Below are positions 24,442 through 32,640 of a DNA stretch of 35,619 nt, piece by piece (position 1 is the stretch's first letter; each line of letters opens with the position of its first letter). The notes beneath the pieces are model-generated. The model was not told the DNA's origin, made no database searches, and was given only the letters and a program-made list of their open reading frames with translations. Source of the stretch: UMGS1649 sp045651205 (GTDB lineage: Bacteria > Bacillota > Clostridia > TANB77 > CAG-465). Made by a program: the position numbers and the translations under genes. Where the stretch lies: positions 1 through 35,619 of the forward strand of contig JAZRSA010000009.1 in assembly GCA_045651205.1 (NCBI GenBank), written 5' to 3'.

Positions 24442-24774
24442 TCACCCCATAAAGTGTTTAGGGGTAAGTTCGGTTGGAATATATCCTAGTCTCATATATC
24501 TTTGGATAACCATTTCGTAGTCTTCACGAGCTATATAACAAATTGACTTATATGGATAATCTACAAGTTTTATCCATCCGAGTATTAGTACAGCTATATC
24601 ATCATAAGATGAAATGCCAATTCGTTTTGCTTTTTCCGTGATTTTTGCCCGAGTTGTCGCGTCGAGTGTTTCCAAATAGTTTTGGACGGCTAAGATATGT
24701 TCCTTGTGGTTAGAATACGACCGGCATTCTACGGTATCTACCATATTAGGTAAAATCCATCCGCTTAAAACCAT
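24442..24774 (-). CDS. Orphan small protein of unknown function with atypical codons
   Basis: 110 residues, soluble, not recognised. Start at the ATG whose A is base 24774, since GGAGG lies 8 bases upstream on the minus strand; a TTG further out (24789) is part of that site. Mostly helical by pattern (ILAVQNYLETLDATTRAKIT, DDIAVLILGWIKLV), with aromatic residues near the C-terminus (ICYIAREDYEMVIQRYMRLG). Half of its arginines use CGG or CGA, and GCG, ACG, TCG and ATC are frequent, unlike the AGA-rich neighbours; its 5' half is about 41% GC by hand count. It has its own promoter and shares the gpsA terminator, so it is an independent unit between two housekeeping genes. This suggests recent acquisition; function unknown. 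Confidence 0.65.
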   Translation of the reverse strand: MVLSGWILPNMVDTVECRSYSNHKEHILAVQNYLETLDATTRAKITEKAKRIGISSYDDIAVLILGWIKLVDYPYKSICYIAREDYEMVIQRYMRLGYIPTELTPKHFMG

Positions 24775-24800
24775 AAGGCCCACCTCCAAAATTTTGTTGG

Positions 24801-24833
24801 TATTAATGTTGTATATTTACACTAACATTAATA
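24801..24833 (-). repeat. Inverted repeat in the leader of the orphan gene
   Basis: TATTAATGTT (24801-24810) is perfectly inverted as AACATTAATA (24824-24833) with 13 bases between. It lies between the minus-strand -10 box and the ribosome binding site, so it could be an operator or a leader hairpin. Confidence 0.6.
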
Positions 24834-24849
24834 TTATCGACTAACAAAA

Positions 24850-24878
24850 ATTATACCACAGATTACATAAAAAGTGAA
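24850..24878 (-). promoter_or_regulatory. Promoter of the orphan gene
   Basis: On the minus strand TTCACT (24873-24878) and TATAAT (24850-24855), spaced 17 bases. Confidence 0.6.
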
Positions 24879-24907
24879 GAATAACAAAGATAGTCATTCC
24901 AAATTTA

Positions 24908-24936
24908 TTTACAATCTTAATTTTCTATGGTAAAAT
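24908..24936 (+). promoter_or_regulatory. Promoter of lepA
   Basis: TTTACA at 24908-24913 and TAAAAT at 24931-24936 with 17-base spacing and an extended TG at 24928-24929. Confidence 0.8.
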
Positions 24937-24955
24937 GTAAAAACGGAGGAAGAAA

Positions 24956-26761
24956 ATGTACGACATAAATAACATAAGAAACTTTAGTATAATTGCGCAT
25001 ATTGACCATGGTAAATCTACTGTTGCAGATAAGCTTTTAGAACTTACTGGAACAATAGAAAAAAGAGATTTAACGGCTCAAGTGTTAGATAATATGGATA
25101 TAGAACGTGAAAGAGGAATTACAATTAAATCTCAAGCGGTTAGAATGAAATATACTAAGGATGGTAAGGAATATATATTAAATCTAATAGACACTCCAGG
25201 GCATGTGGACTTTAACTATGAAGTATCTCGTTCTTTAGCAGCGTGCGAAGGCGCAATACTTGTTGTAGATGCTTGCCAAGGTGTTGAAGCTCAAACATTA
25301 GCAAATGTATATTTAGCATTAGAAAATAACCTAGAAATTATACCGATAATAAATAAAATAGATTTACCACAAGCAAGACCAGAAGAGGTAAAGAACGAAA
25401 TAGAAAATATAATAGGAATTGAAGCTATGGAAGCTCCTTGTGTATCAGCTAAGACTGGTATAAATATGGAACAAGTTTTGGATGAAATAGTAGAGAAGGT
25501 ACCAGCGCCAAAAGGAGATATAAATGCTCCAACTAAGGCTCTAATATTTGATTCTAAGTATGATAACTACAAAGGTGTTGTTGTTCACGTGAGAATGATG
25601 GATGGAACACTTAAACCTGGAGATAAAATAGTTGCAATGGCAAGTAAACGCGAATATGAAATAGTTGAAGTTGGATACTTTAAGCCAGGAGATTATGAAC
25701 CTGCAAAAGTTCTTAATGCAGGTGAAGTTGGATACATTACAGCAAGCATTAAAGATATTTCAGATATTCGTGTTGGTGATACATTGACTATTAAATCTAA
25801 TCCAGCAACAGAAGCGTTGCCGGGGTACAAAGAAGTAAAATCTATGGTATATGCAGGTATATTCCCAGCAGATGGAAGTGATTATGAAGAACTTAAAGAA
25901 GCGTTATTAAAACTTAAATTGAATGATGCATCATTAAACTTTGAACTTGAATCTTCTGCGGCATTAGGACATGGATTTAGATGTGGTTTCTTAGGACTTC
26001 TTCATATGGAAATAATTGAAGAAAGAATAGAAAGAGAATATGGTATAAATATAATTACAACTGCACCATCAGTTATATACAAAATACATAAAACAAATGG
26101 TGAAGAACTAGAACTATATAATCCAGCAGATTTACCTTCTGCGCAAGAAATAGATTATATGGAAGAACCAGTAGCAAAAGCTGAAATTATAGTACCAAAA
26201 GAATATGTTGGTAATGTAATGGAACTTTGTACTGAAAGAAGAAGTGATTACATCAATATGAAATATATAGATGATAACAGAGTTTGTTTAGAATATAATA
26301 TGCCACTAAATGAAATTATCTATGATTTCTTTAATAGTTTAAAATCTAGAACAAGAGGATATGCTTCTTTTGATTACGAGATATCTCATTATCAAAGAGC
26401 GCATCTAGTAAAACTAGATATATTATTAAACGGAGATGTAGTTGACGCTTTATCTTTCATAGTACATAGAGCTAAAGCAGAAACAAGAGGCAGAAAGATT
26501 GCAGAAAAACTTAAAGAGGTTATTCCAAGGCAGTTATTTGAAATACCAATACAAGCAGCTATAGGTGGAAAAGTAGTAGCTCGTGAAACAGTAAGAGCTA
26601 TGAGAAAAGACGTTTTAGCTAAATGTTATGGTGGAGATATAAGTAGAAAGAAAAAGCTTCTTGAGAAACAAAAAGAAGGTAAGAAAAGAATGCGTCAAGT
26701 TGGTAGCGTAGAGCTTCCATCAGAAGCATTTATGACAGTACTTAAAGTAGACGATAATTAG
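24956..26761 (+). CDS. lepA: Elongation factor 4 (LepA)
   Basis: 601-residue translational GTPase that acts on stalled or misplaced ribosomes and in ribosome biogenesis. G-domain motifs are complete: AHIDHGKST (14-22), the switch-I segment ERGITIKSQAVRM, DTPGHVDF, and NKIDLP. Domains II, III and V follow the EF-G order, and the LepA-specific C-terminal domain is present, with RHPRQ-like context replaced by IPRQLFEIPIQAAIGGKVVA and AMRKDVLAKCYGGDISRKKK. Length is normal. GGAGG precedes ATG 24956. In many Bacillota lepA is followed by hemW; here it stands alone between its own promoter and a terminator. Confidence 0.98.
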   Translation: MYDINNIRNFSIIAHIDHGKSTVADKLLELTGTIEKRDLTAQVLDNMDIERERGITIKSQAVRMKYTKDGKEYILNLIDTPGHVDFNYEVSRSLAACEGAILVVDACQGVEAQTLANVYLALENNLEIIPIINKIDLPQARPEEVKNEIENIIGIEAMEAPCVSAKTGINMEQVLDEIVEKVPAPKGDINAPTKALIFDSKYDNYKGVVVHVRMMDGTLKPGDKIVAMASKREYEIVEVGYFKPGDYEPAKVLNAGEVGYITASIKDISDIRVGDTLTIKSNPATEALPGYKEVKSMVYAGIFPADGSDYEELKEALLKLKLNDASLNFELESSAALGHGFRCGFLGLLHMEIIEERIEREYGINIITTAPSVIYKIHKTNGEELELYNPADLPSAQEIDYMEEPVAKAEIIVPKEYVGNVMELCTERRSDYINMKYIDDNRVCLEYNMPLNEIIYDFFNSLKSRTRGYASFDYEISHYQRAHLVKLDILLNGDVVDALSFIVHRAKAETRGRKIAEKLKEVIPRQLFEIPIQAAIGGKVVARETVRAMRKDVLAKCYGGDISRKKKLLEKQKEGKKRMRQVGSVELPSEAFMTVLKVDDN

Positions 26762-26790
26762 AAATTTTATTAGAAAAAATAACATATAAA

Positions 26791-26829
26791 AAGCGAGTTT
26801 GATTTATTCAAATTCGCTTGTCTTTTTTT
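26791..26829 (+). terminator. Intrinsic terminator of lepA
   Basis: 12-bp stem 26791-26802 with 26808-26819 (one G-T pair), loop TTTAT, followed by GTC and seven T. Confidence 0.9.
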
Positions 26830-26873
26830 CACGTTAATGATAATATTTTTGTATAAGTATATAAGGGGGAAAT

Positions 26874-29800
26874 ATGAATAATAAAGGCAAGTTTTGGATA
26901 GTCATAATATGCCTTTTTGTTGCTGCGTTTACAGCGACAAATTATATGGCTGGTACAGTTGAATCAGATAACTTAATAAATATTAAGAACTGTACAGAAA
27001 AATTTATGACGAATTACTTTGAGGAAACGAGTAAAATAGAGGATGAGGATAAAGAAAATATACTTATCGTAACAAGTAAAACTAAAATAATAGATACATA
27101 TGGCGCAAGTAAAGTTATACCTGCACCAAACAATCAGTATTTTCTTGTGTATGAAACTAAAGAAGCTAAAGACCTGGCATTTAAAAATATGAAGAAATTA
27201 AAGGGGATTGTATCTGTTGAAGAAAATATAATATATAAAATTTCTGCATATAATTCATGGGGTGTGAGTGCCACAGGAATGGATATAGCATCAGCTGCTT
27301 TAGAAGCACGAGCAGGTAAGAAAAATGTAGTAGTAGCAATTGTGGATACTGGATTAAACGTAACTTTATTTAAGAATAATTATCCAAATAAACTTGCGGG
27401 TACATATAATGCCTTAAGTGATAGAACTGGTGAAGCGTACATGACAGATGAAAACGGTCATGGCACACATATAGCTGGAACAATAGCGGAAAGTACGCCT
27501 TCAAATATAAAGATATATCCTGCAAAAGCATCTAATGGTTCAACATTATCTTCAGCGGATATAATAAGAGCGATAAATCATATTGTGTATTATAATTCAG
27601 CGGATGTTATAAATATGAGTTTTGGTTCGTATGCACCACATACAGCAACTCATCAAGCTATACAAGCAGCAAATGAAGAGGGGATAATATGTGTAGCTGC
27701 TGCTGGAAATGAAGAAATGGCACAAATGGCTTTCCCAGCTGGGTATGAAGAAACTATTGCAGTATCTGCAGTAGATTCAACAAAAGCATTAGCTAGTTTT
27801 TCAAATATAGGTTCAAATATTACATTTGCAGCACCGGGTGTAAACATTAGGAGTATAAACGGAACTATGAGCGGAACATCTATGGCATCTCCACATGTGG
27901 CTGCGGCAGTGGCAATATTAAAAGGATATAATAAGGAGATTACTAAGGAACAAGCTGTAGAAATATTAAAAGAAAATGCAGTAGATTTAGGAACTAAAGG
28001 ATGGGATCATAAATTTGGTTATGGATTTATAAGCTTTGCAAATTTAACATATTGTGAATGTAATTGTAATAGTTGCTATATCATAAATTGCAGTGGCTGT
28101 GCATGTGTATCATGCAAGTATAAAGATTTAACAAAAAATGTAACTAATATAGTTGTAGACAAACTAGTGTTAGAAAAATATAACTATGGTAGTATTTCAA
28201 ATTTAATAAATACGGAACTAAAAATATATCAAGGTTCAAGCTATGTAGTAAGAAAGATACTAAATTTAGAAGATGTAACTATAACAGGATATGATCCATA
28301 CAAATATACAAGTCAAACAATAACAATCACTTACGCAGGAAAAAGCGTAACATATACATTGCCATCAACAACGCAAGCTGAATCTTTCTGGAAATATACA
28401 GTAATATCTGGTAATAATATAAAATTAACAGGAATGAAAAGTGAACCTGTTTACAGACTATATTTACCAGAAAAGGTAGATAATTATGTTGTTACTACAA
28501 TAGGTAATGAACTTTTTAAAAATGCAAATTTATTAGACGTTACAGCACCAAGTAGTATAACAACTATAGAAGCACAAGCATTTGCTGGTTCTGGTATAAC
28601 TAAATTTGTTTCATCAGCAAGTTTATTGAACTTGAATGCGAAAGCCTTTTCAAAGGCATATGATTTAGAAAGTGTTACAGCGCCAGTAGTATTTAAGGGC
28701 AATGATGCATTTGAATATTGTTATGGTTTAAAAAATGTAACTATTTCTGGAACAAATACATCAATACCTTATGGAACATTTTATTTATGTACAAATTTGG
28801 AGAATGTAGCTATTCCAAATGGAATAACACAAATAGGGGAATATGCTTTTACAAATACATATATAAAAACATTAACTTTACCAAGTAGCCTAACTAAAAT
28901 AGAAGCATATGCGTTTGCTAATTGTTTCAATTTAAGAACGGTAAGTTTTCCTAATAATATAACAACTATTGGTTCGTTAGCCTTTACGTCATGCGCAAAT
29001 ATGTCATCGTTATATATACCAGAAAAATTGGTTAATATAAGTGATAACACATTTAAAGGATGTACAGGATTAGAATCAATAACTGTAGCGTCAAAAAATG
29101 CGAATTATCATAGCATGGATAAAGCTAATGCATTAATAAAAAAATCAAATAACACATTAATATTAGGCACACATAATACAACTATACCAACGGGTGTAAC
29201 TGCAATAGGGGAATACGCCTTTGCATATAATCAATTATTAATAGCAATAGAAATACCAGAAGGTGTAACTAAGATAGGACAATATGCCTTTTATGGTGTT
29301 GAAAACTTATATCAAGTATTAACAGCAAGCACAGTGTCTTCAATAGGAACAAACGCATTTTCATACACACCAAGTAATCTTGTGTTCTGGGTATATAGCT
29401 CATCATATTTTAAAACATATGCTGTAAATAATGGTAGATATTATAGATGTTACGATCCATCTGCTCTTACTGTATATGGAATAAAAAATTCATATGTAGC
29501 TTTTGAAACGATAAATACATCAGATATATATTTAAAAGCAACCTATACAGATTATTCTGGAACAAGAACAGAGTATATAACAACGGGAATACAAGTAACA
29601 TATCCTAATGGAAGTACAAGTTTTAGAACAACAGATACATATGTTACTCTTAAAGCTAAAAACGATATGAATAAAGAGGTGGGCGGAAGAGTTAATGTAA
29701 CAGTAAATAAAGCAACGCCAACATATACAATTCCAACAGGACTTAAAGCAAACGTTGGGCAAAAGTTATCAGACATAACATTGCCAACAGGATTTAGTTG

Positions 29801-31319
29801 GATTAATCCTAACACTGTTTTAAATACGTTAGGAACAAAAACATACTTAGCTAAATATACACCAACAGATACAACTAATTATAATGTTGTAAATAATATT
29901 AATATTTCTGTTAATGTAGTAGAAACAAAAACGGAAATAACGCCAACAATAACTGTAGCGAATAAAACTTATGATGGAACAACTACAGTTAATGCAAATA
30001 GTATATCTGTAGCAGAACTTAAGACTAGCGAATATACAGTGGTGAGTGCAACGGCATCATCTGCTGATGTTGGTAATGTAACAGTAACTGTTAAGATAAA
30101 ATTAACCAACGAAAAATATAAAACAACTGAATTCCCAGGTAAACAACAAGAATACCAAACAAGTGTAACAATGAAGATAGTACACAAAAAAGTAGATAAA
30201 CCAATTAAAACAAATAAGGTCTATGTATATAATGGTAAAGAACAAACATTAGAAATTACTGGATTTGATAGCAATATAATGAGTATTACAGGAAACAAAA
30301 AGACAGATGCTGGCGAAAGAATGGCTGTAATAGAATTAATAAATTCAAATTACGCATGGACAGATGGTTCTAGAACAAATGTAGAAATTATATGGAATAT
30401 CAATAGAGCAGACATTACATATTTAGCTACTGATGGGCATTATATATATGACGGTAAAGAATATGGAATTGAAATTACAGATATTAATCCTTCAAACGCG
30501 ATAATTAAATTTGCAGATGGTAGTGGAAACTATGTATTAACTTCAATGCCAAAATATACTGAAATAGGCACACATACTATAAAATTTAAAATATCTTTAA
30601 ATGATAATTATAATGAAGTTTATGACGAACGAAAGGTATATATATATAAAGAAGGAATAGTAAATAATACAAAAGATAAAGCGGTTATATATAATGGATT
30701 AGAACATACTTTAACTATGGATATAATAGCAGAAGGTGAATTTAGTATAAAATATTCAGTTGGTAATACTAAATATGATTTAGACAAACTTCCTATGTTT
30801 AAAGAAGTAGGAGAATATGTGGTAAATTACAAAATTGAAAAGCAAGGCTTTATGACAGTATATGGTAGTAATAAAATTAAGATATATGGAATAAAGAAAG
30901 TGGATTCATCAATAAGAATTGATGGAAGTCTACTTAAAATTAAAGATTTTAATACAGACTATATAGATTTAATAAATAAAATAACAATATATGCTCCGAG
31001 TCATTCATTTACATCACAAGATAAGGACGGAAAAGCAAAGAATGAAAGCACGATGTATACTGGCGATTTTATAATATTAAGTTTAAGTAGTGAATTAGGG
31101 TTAAATGTCTTTAAGTATAAAGTAATAGTATTGGGAGATGCCAATATGGATGGTAAAATATCTGCATTAGATTATGTAAGGATAAAGAATCACATAATGA
31201 AAGATCCAGAAATAAAAGATGAATTATCGTTATTATCTGCAGATGCAAATGATGATGGTAAAGTTTCTGCTTTAGATTATGTAAGAATAAAGAATCGTAT
31301 AATGGACGGAGGAAAATAA
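26874..31319 (+). CDS. Giant secreted subtilase with LRR_5 repeats, MBG/YDG-like domains and a C-terminal dockerin
   Basis: 1481 residues. Signal sequence at 1-28 (FWIVIICLFVAAFTATNYMA); an I9-like propeptide at about 60-122; a peptidase S8 domain with Asp158 (VAIVDTGLN), His196 (GHGTHIAG), oxyanion Asn279 (AAAGNE) and Ser336 (GTSMASPH), so it looks active. A short segment with eight cysteines follows at about 393-413. Residues about 540-840 are BspA-type LRR_5 repeats (ITQIGEYAF, LTKIEAYAF, ITTIGSLAF). Then come MBG/YDG-like beta-sandwich domains (ITVANKTYDGTTTV; NGKEQTLEITGF; YDGKEYGIEI; YNGLEHTLTM). The last ~65 residues are a type I dockerin with two calcium loops, DANMDGKISALD and DANDDGKVSALD. 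Start ATG 26874 is behind GGGGGA. The dockerin implies docking to a cohesin protein. GGAGGA near its stop serves the next gene, so the two are likely a pair. Confidence 0.92.
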   Translation: MNNKGKFWIVIICLFVAAFTATNYMAGTVESDNLINIKNCTEKFMTNYFEETSKIEDEDKENILIVTSKTKIIDTYGASKVIPAPNNQYFLVYETKEAKDLAFKNMKKLKGIVSVEENIIYKISAYNSWGVSATGMDIASAALEARAGKKNVVVAIVDTGLNVTLFKNNYPNKLAGTYNALSDRTGEAYMTDENGHGTHIAGTIAESTPSNIKIYPAKASNGSTLSSADIIRAINHIVYYNSADVINMSFGSYAPHTATHQAIQAANEEGIICVAAAGNEEMAQMAFPAGYEETIAVSAVDSTKALASFSNIGSNITFAAPGVNIRSINGTMSGTSMASPHVAAAVAILKGYNKEITKEQAVEILKENAVDLGTKGWDHKFGYGFISFANLTYCECNCNSCYIINCSGCACVSCKYKDLTKNVTNIVVDKLVLEKYNYGSISNLINTELKIYQGSSYVVRKILNLEDVTITGYDPYKYTSQTITITYAGKSVTYTLPSTTQAESFWKYTVISGNNIKLTGMKSEPVYRLYLPEKVDNYVVTTIGNELFKNANLLDVTAPSSITTIEAQAFAGSGITKFVSSASLLNLNAKAFSKAYDLESVTAPVVFKGNDAFEYCYGLKNVTISGTNTSIPYGTFYLCTNLENVAIPNGITQIGEYAFTNTYIKTLTLPSSLTKIEAYAFANCFNLRTVSFPNNITTIGSLAFTSCANMSSLYIPEKLVNISDNTFKGCTGLESITVASKNANYHSMDKANALIKKSNNTLILGTHNTTIPTGVTAIGEYAFAYNQLLIAIEIPEGVTKIGQYAFYGVENLYQVLTASTVSSIGTNAFSYTPSNLVFWVYSSSYFKTYAVNNGRYYRCYDPSALTVYGIKNSYVAFETINTSDIYLKATYTDYSGTRTEYITTGIQVTYPNGSTSFRTTDTYVTLKAKNDMNKEVGGRVNVTVNKATPTYTIPTGLKANVGQKLSDITLPTGFSWINPNTVLNTLGTKTYLAKYTPTDTTNYNVVNNINISVNVVETKTEITPTITVANKTYDGTTTVNANSISVAELKTSEYTVVSATASSADVGNVTVTVKIKLTNEKYKTTEFPGKQQEYQTSVTMKIVHKKVDKPIKTNKVYVYNGKEQTLEITGFDSNIMSITGNKKTDAGERMAVIELINSNYAWTDGSRTNVEIIWNINRADITYLATDGHYIYDGKEYGIEITDINPSNAIIKFADGSGNYVLTSMPKYTEIGTHTIKFKISLNDNYNEVYDERKVYIYKEGIVNNTKDKAVIYNGLEHTLTMDIIAEGEFSIKYSVGNTKYDLDKLPMFKEVGEYVVNYKIEKQGFMTVYGSNKIKIYGIKKVDSSIRIDGSLLKIKDFNTDYIDLINKITIYAPSHSFTSQDKDGKAKNESTMYTGDFIILSLSSELGLNVFKYKVIVLGDANMDGKISALDYVRIKNHIMKDPEIKDELSLLSADANDDGKVSALDYVRIKNRIMDGGK

Positions 31320-31322
31320 TAG

Positions 31323-32588
31323 ATGAAAAAAATATTAACAATACTTTTAATAGGAGTGTTTGTGTTAACTGTATTTTGTAATGATGTTTATGCTAAGGGT
31401 TCAATAAAACCATCGAAAACAAGTATGAGTATTACAGAAGGTGGTTCGGGATCGTTTTCAATATCTGCATCAAATGCAGCAGGAAGAGTGGATATATCTA
31501 CATCCGACTCTTCGGTTGCAACAGTTAGTGTAAAAAGTAAGTGGTTAGATAATAATAGTGTTACAGTAAAAGTAACAGGTAAAAAAGTGGGAACTGCTAC
31601 TATAACAGTAAGATTATCTGATGCGGCAACATTTGACGAAGAAGTATTAAATAAAACATATAAGATAACAGTAAAGGTAACAGAACCTAAATCAGGGAAT
31701 AACAGTTTAACATCTATATCTGTAGATGGATATAAATTAGTAAAGAAAAGTGAAACGTCATACACATTAGATGTAGGTAATAGCGTATCTAAAATAACAA
31801 TTAAAGCTTCAGCTGCGGATGAAAAAGCAACTGTATCTGGAACTGGTACAAAAACTCTTAAAGAGGGCAAGAATACATTTAATGTAGTAGTAACTGCTGA
31901 ATCGGGTGCAAAGAAGACATATACAATAACAGTAACAAGAAAAGATGGTTACTATTTAGAAGATTTAAATGATGCATTAAAAACATCATCACCTTCCATA
32001 AAATTAAGAGAAGGGGATAAGCTTACTAAAGAACATTTAGATAAAATTAAATCTACTGGTAAAAGAGTGTTGCTAAATGCAATGGATAAAGAAGGCGATT
32101 TTGTTTATGGTTGGAATATAGATGGTTCTAAATTATCTACATATGAAGCAACGGAAACAGGAATAAAATTCGATTCTGAATATAAAGAGGAAATTGGAGC
32201 GCTTTCAAATTATGCTGATGGTAAATATGTACATTTCGAGCAAACAGGTGCTGGTTTAAATGGAACAACTATAAAGATAAATGTTGAAGATAAATATGAT
32301 GATAAACATGTTTTAAATATATACATATATAATAAAGAAACAAATACATTATCTTTAGCTATAGGAGGAGTATCTGTTTTAAATGGTAATGTAGAGTTAA
32401 ATTTAAAGGAGTATGGTGATTATTTAATAACAAGAGCATCATTGAACAAACAGCTATCAGATAATTCTAATAATATAAATGAAAATATATCTTCTAATTC
32501 AGTAGATTATAAAATGTTTGCTATAATAGAAGCATGTGCTATAGTACTTCTTATAATAGTGATAATTGCAAAAGGAAAGAAAAAATAA
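31323..32588 (+). CDS. Membrane-anchored surface protein with Big_2-like and cadherin-like beta-sandwich domains
   Basis: 421 residues. Signal peptide at 1-24 (ILTILLIGVFVLTVFCNDVYA), a Big_2-like Ig domain at about 25-120 (SSVATVSV ... GTATITVRL), and a cadherin-like beta-sandwich domain at about 127-210 (LTSISVDGYKL ... GAKKTYTITVTR). An unrecognised domain of ~170 residues follows (YYLEDLNDALKT ... EYGDYLITRA). A Ser/Asn-rich linker leads to a C-terminal membrane helix (MFAIIEACAIVLLIIVIIA) ending in KGKKK, a type I anchor without LPXTG. Four bases separate the stop codon's last base from the ATG, and the ribosome binding site lies in the end of the upstream gene. The arrangement makes it a candidate membrane partner of the dockerin subtilase, although no classical cohesin fold is evident. 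Confidence 0.8.
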   Translation: MKKILTILLIGVFVLTVFCNDVYAKGSIKPSKTSMSITEGGSGSFSISASNAAGRVDISTSDSSVATVSVKSKWLDNNSVTVKVTGKKVGTATITVRLSDAATFDEEVLNKTYKITVKVTEPKSGNNSLTSISVDGYKLVKKSETSYTLDVGNSVSKITIKASAADEKATVSGTGTKTLKEGKNTFNVVVTAESGAKKTYTITVTRKDGYYLEDLNDALKTSSPSIKLREGDKLTKEHLDKIKSTGKRVLLNAMDKEGDFVYGWNIDGSKLSTYEATETGIKFDSEYKEEIGALSNYADGKYVHFEQTGAGLNGTTIKINVEDKYDDKHVLNIYIYNKETNTLSLAIGGVSVLNGNVELNLKEYGDYLITRASLNKQLSDNSNNINENISSNSVDYKMFAIIEACAIVLLIIVIIAKGKKK

Positions 32589-32603
32589 CAAATATAAATA
32601 AAC

Positions 32604-32640
32604 AAGAGACTCAAGTTTAACTTGAGTCTCTATTATTATT
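32604..32640. terminator. Bidirectional terminator between convergent genes
   Basis: Perfect 12-bp stem 32604-32615 with 32619-32630 and a 3-base loop, flanked by A/T-rich runs on both sides. It lies between the membrane Ig protein (+) and the GT-B-like gene (-). Confidence 0.85.

Noticed and set aside
31388..31870. 160-codon minus-strand frame inside the Ig/cadherin-like gene
   Set aside because: Shadow of a clear plus-strand surface protein with signal peptide; no ribosome binding site.
32441..32588. LPXTG sortase signal at the C-terminus of the Ig/cadherin-like protein
   Set aside because: A hydrophobic helix and basic tail are present, but no LPXTG-like motif precedes them; it is read as a plain membrane anchor.
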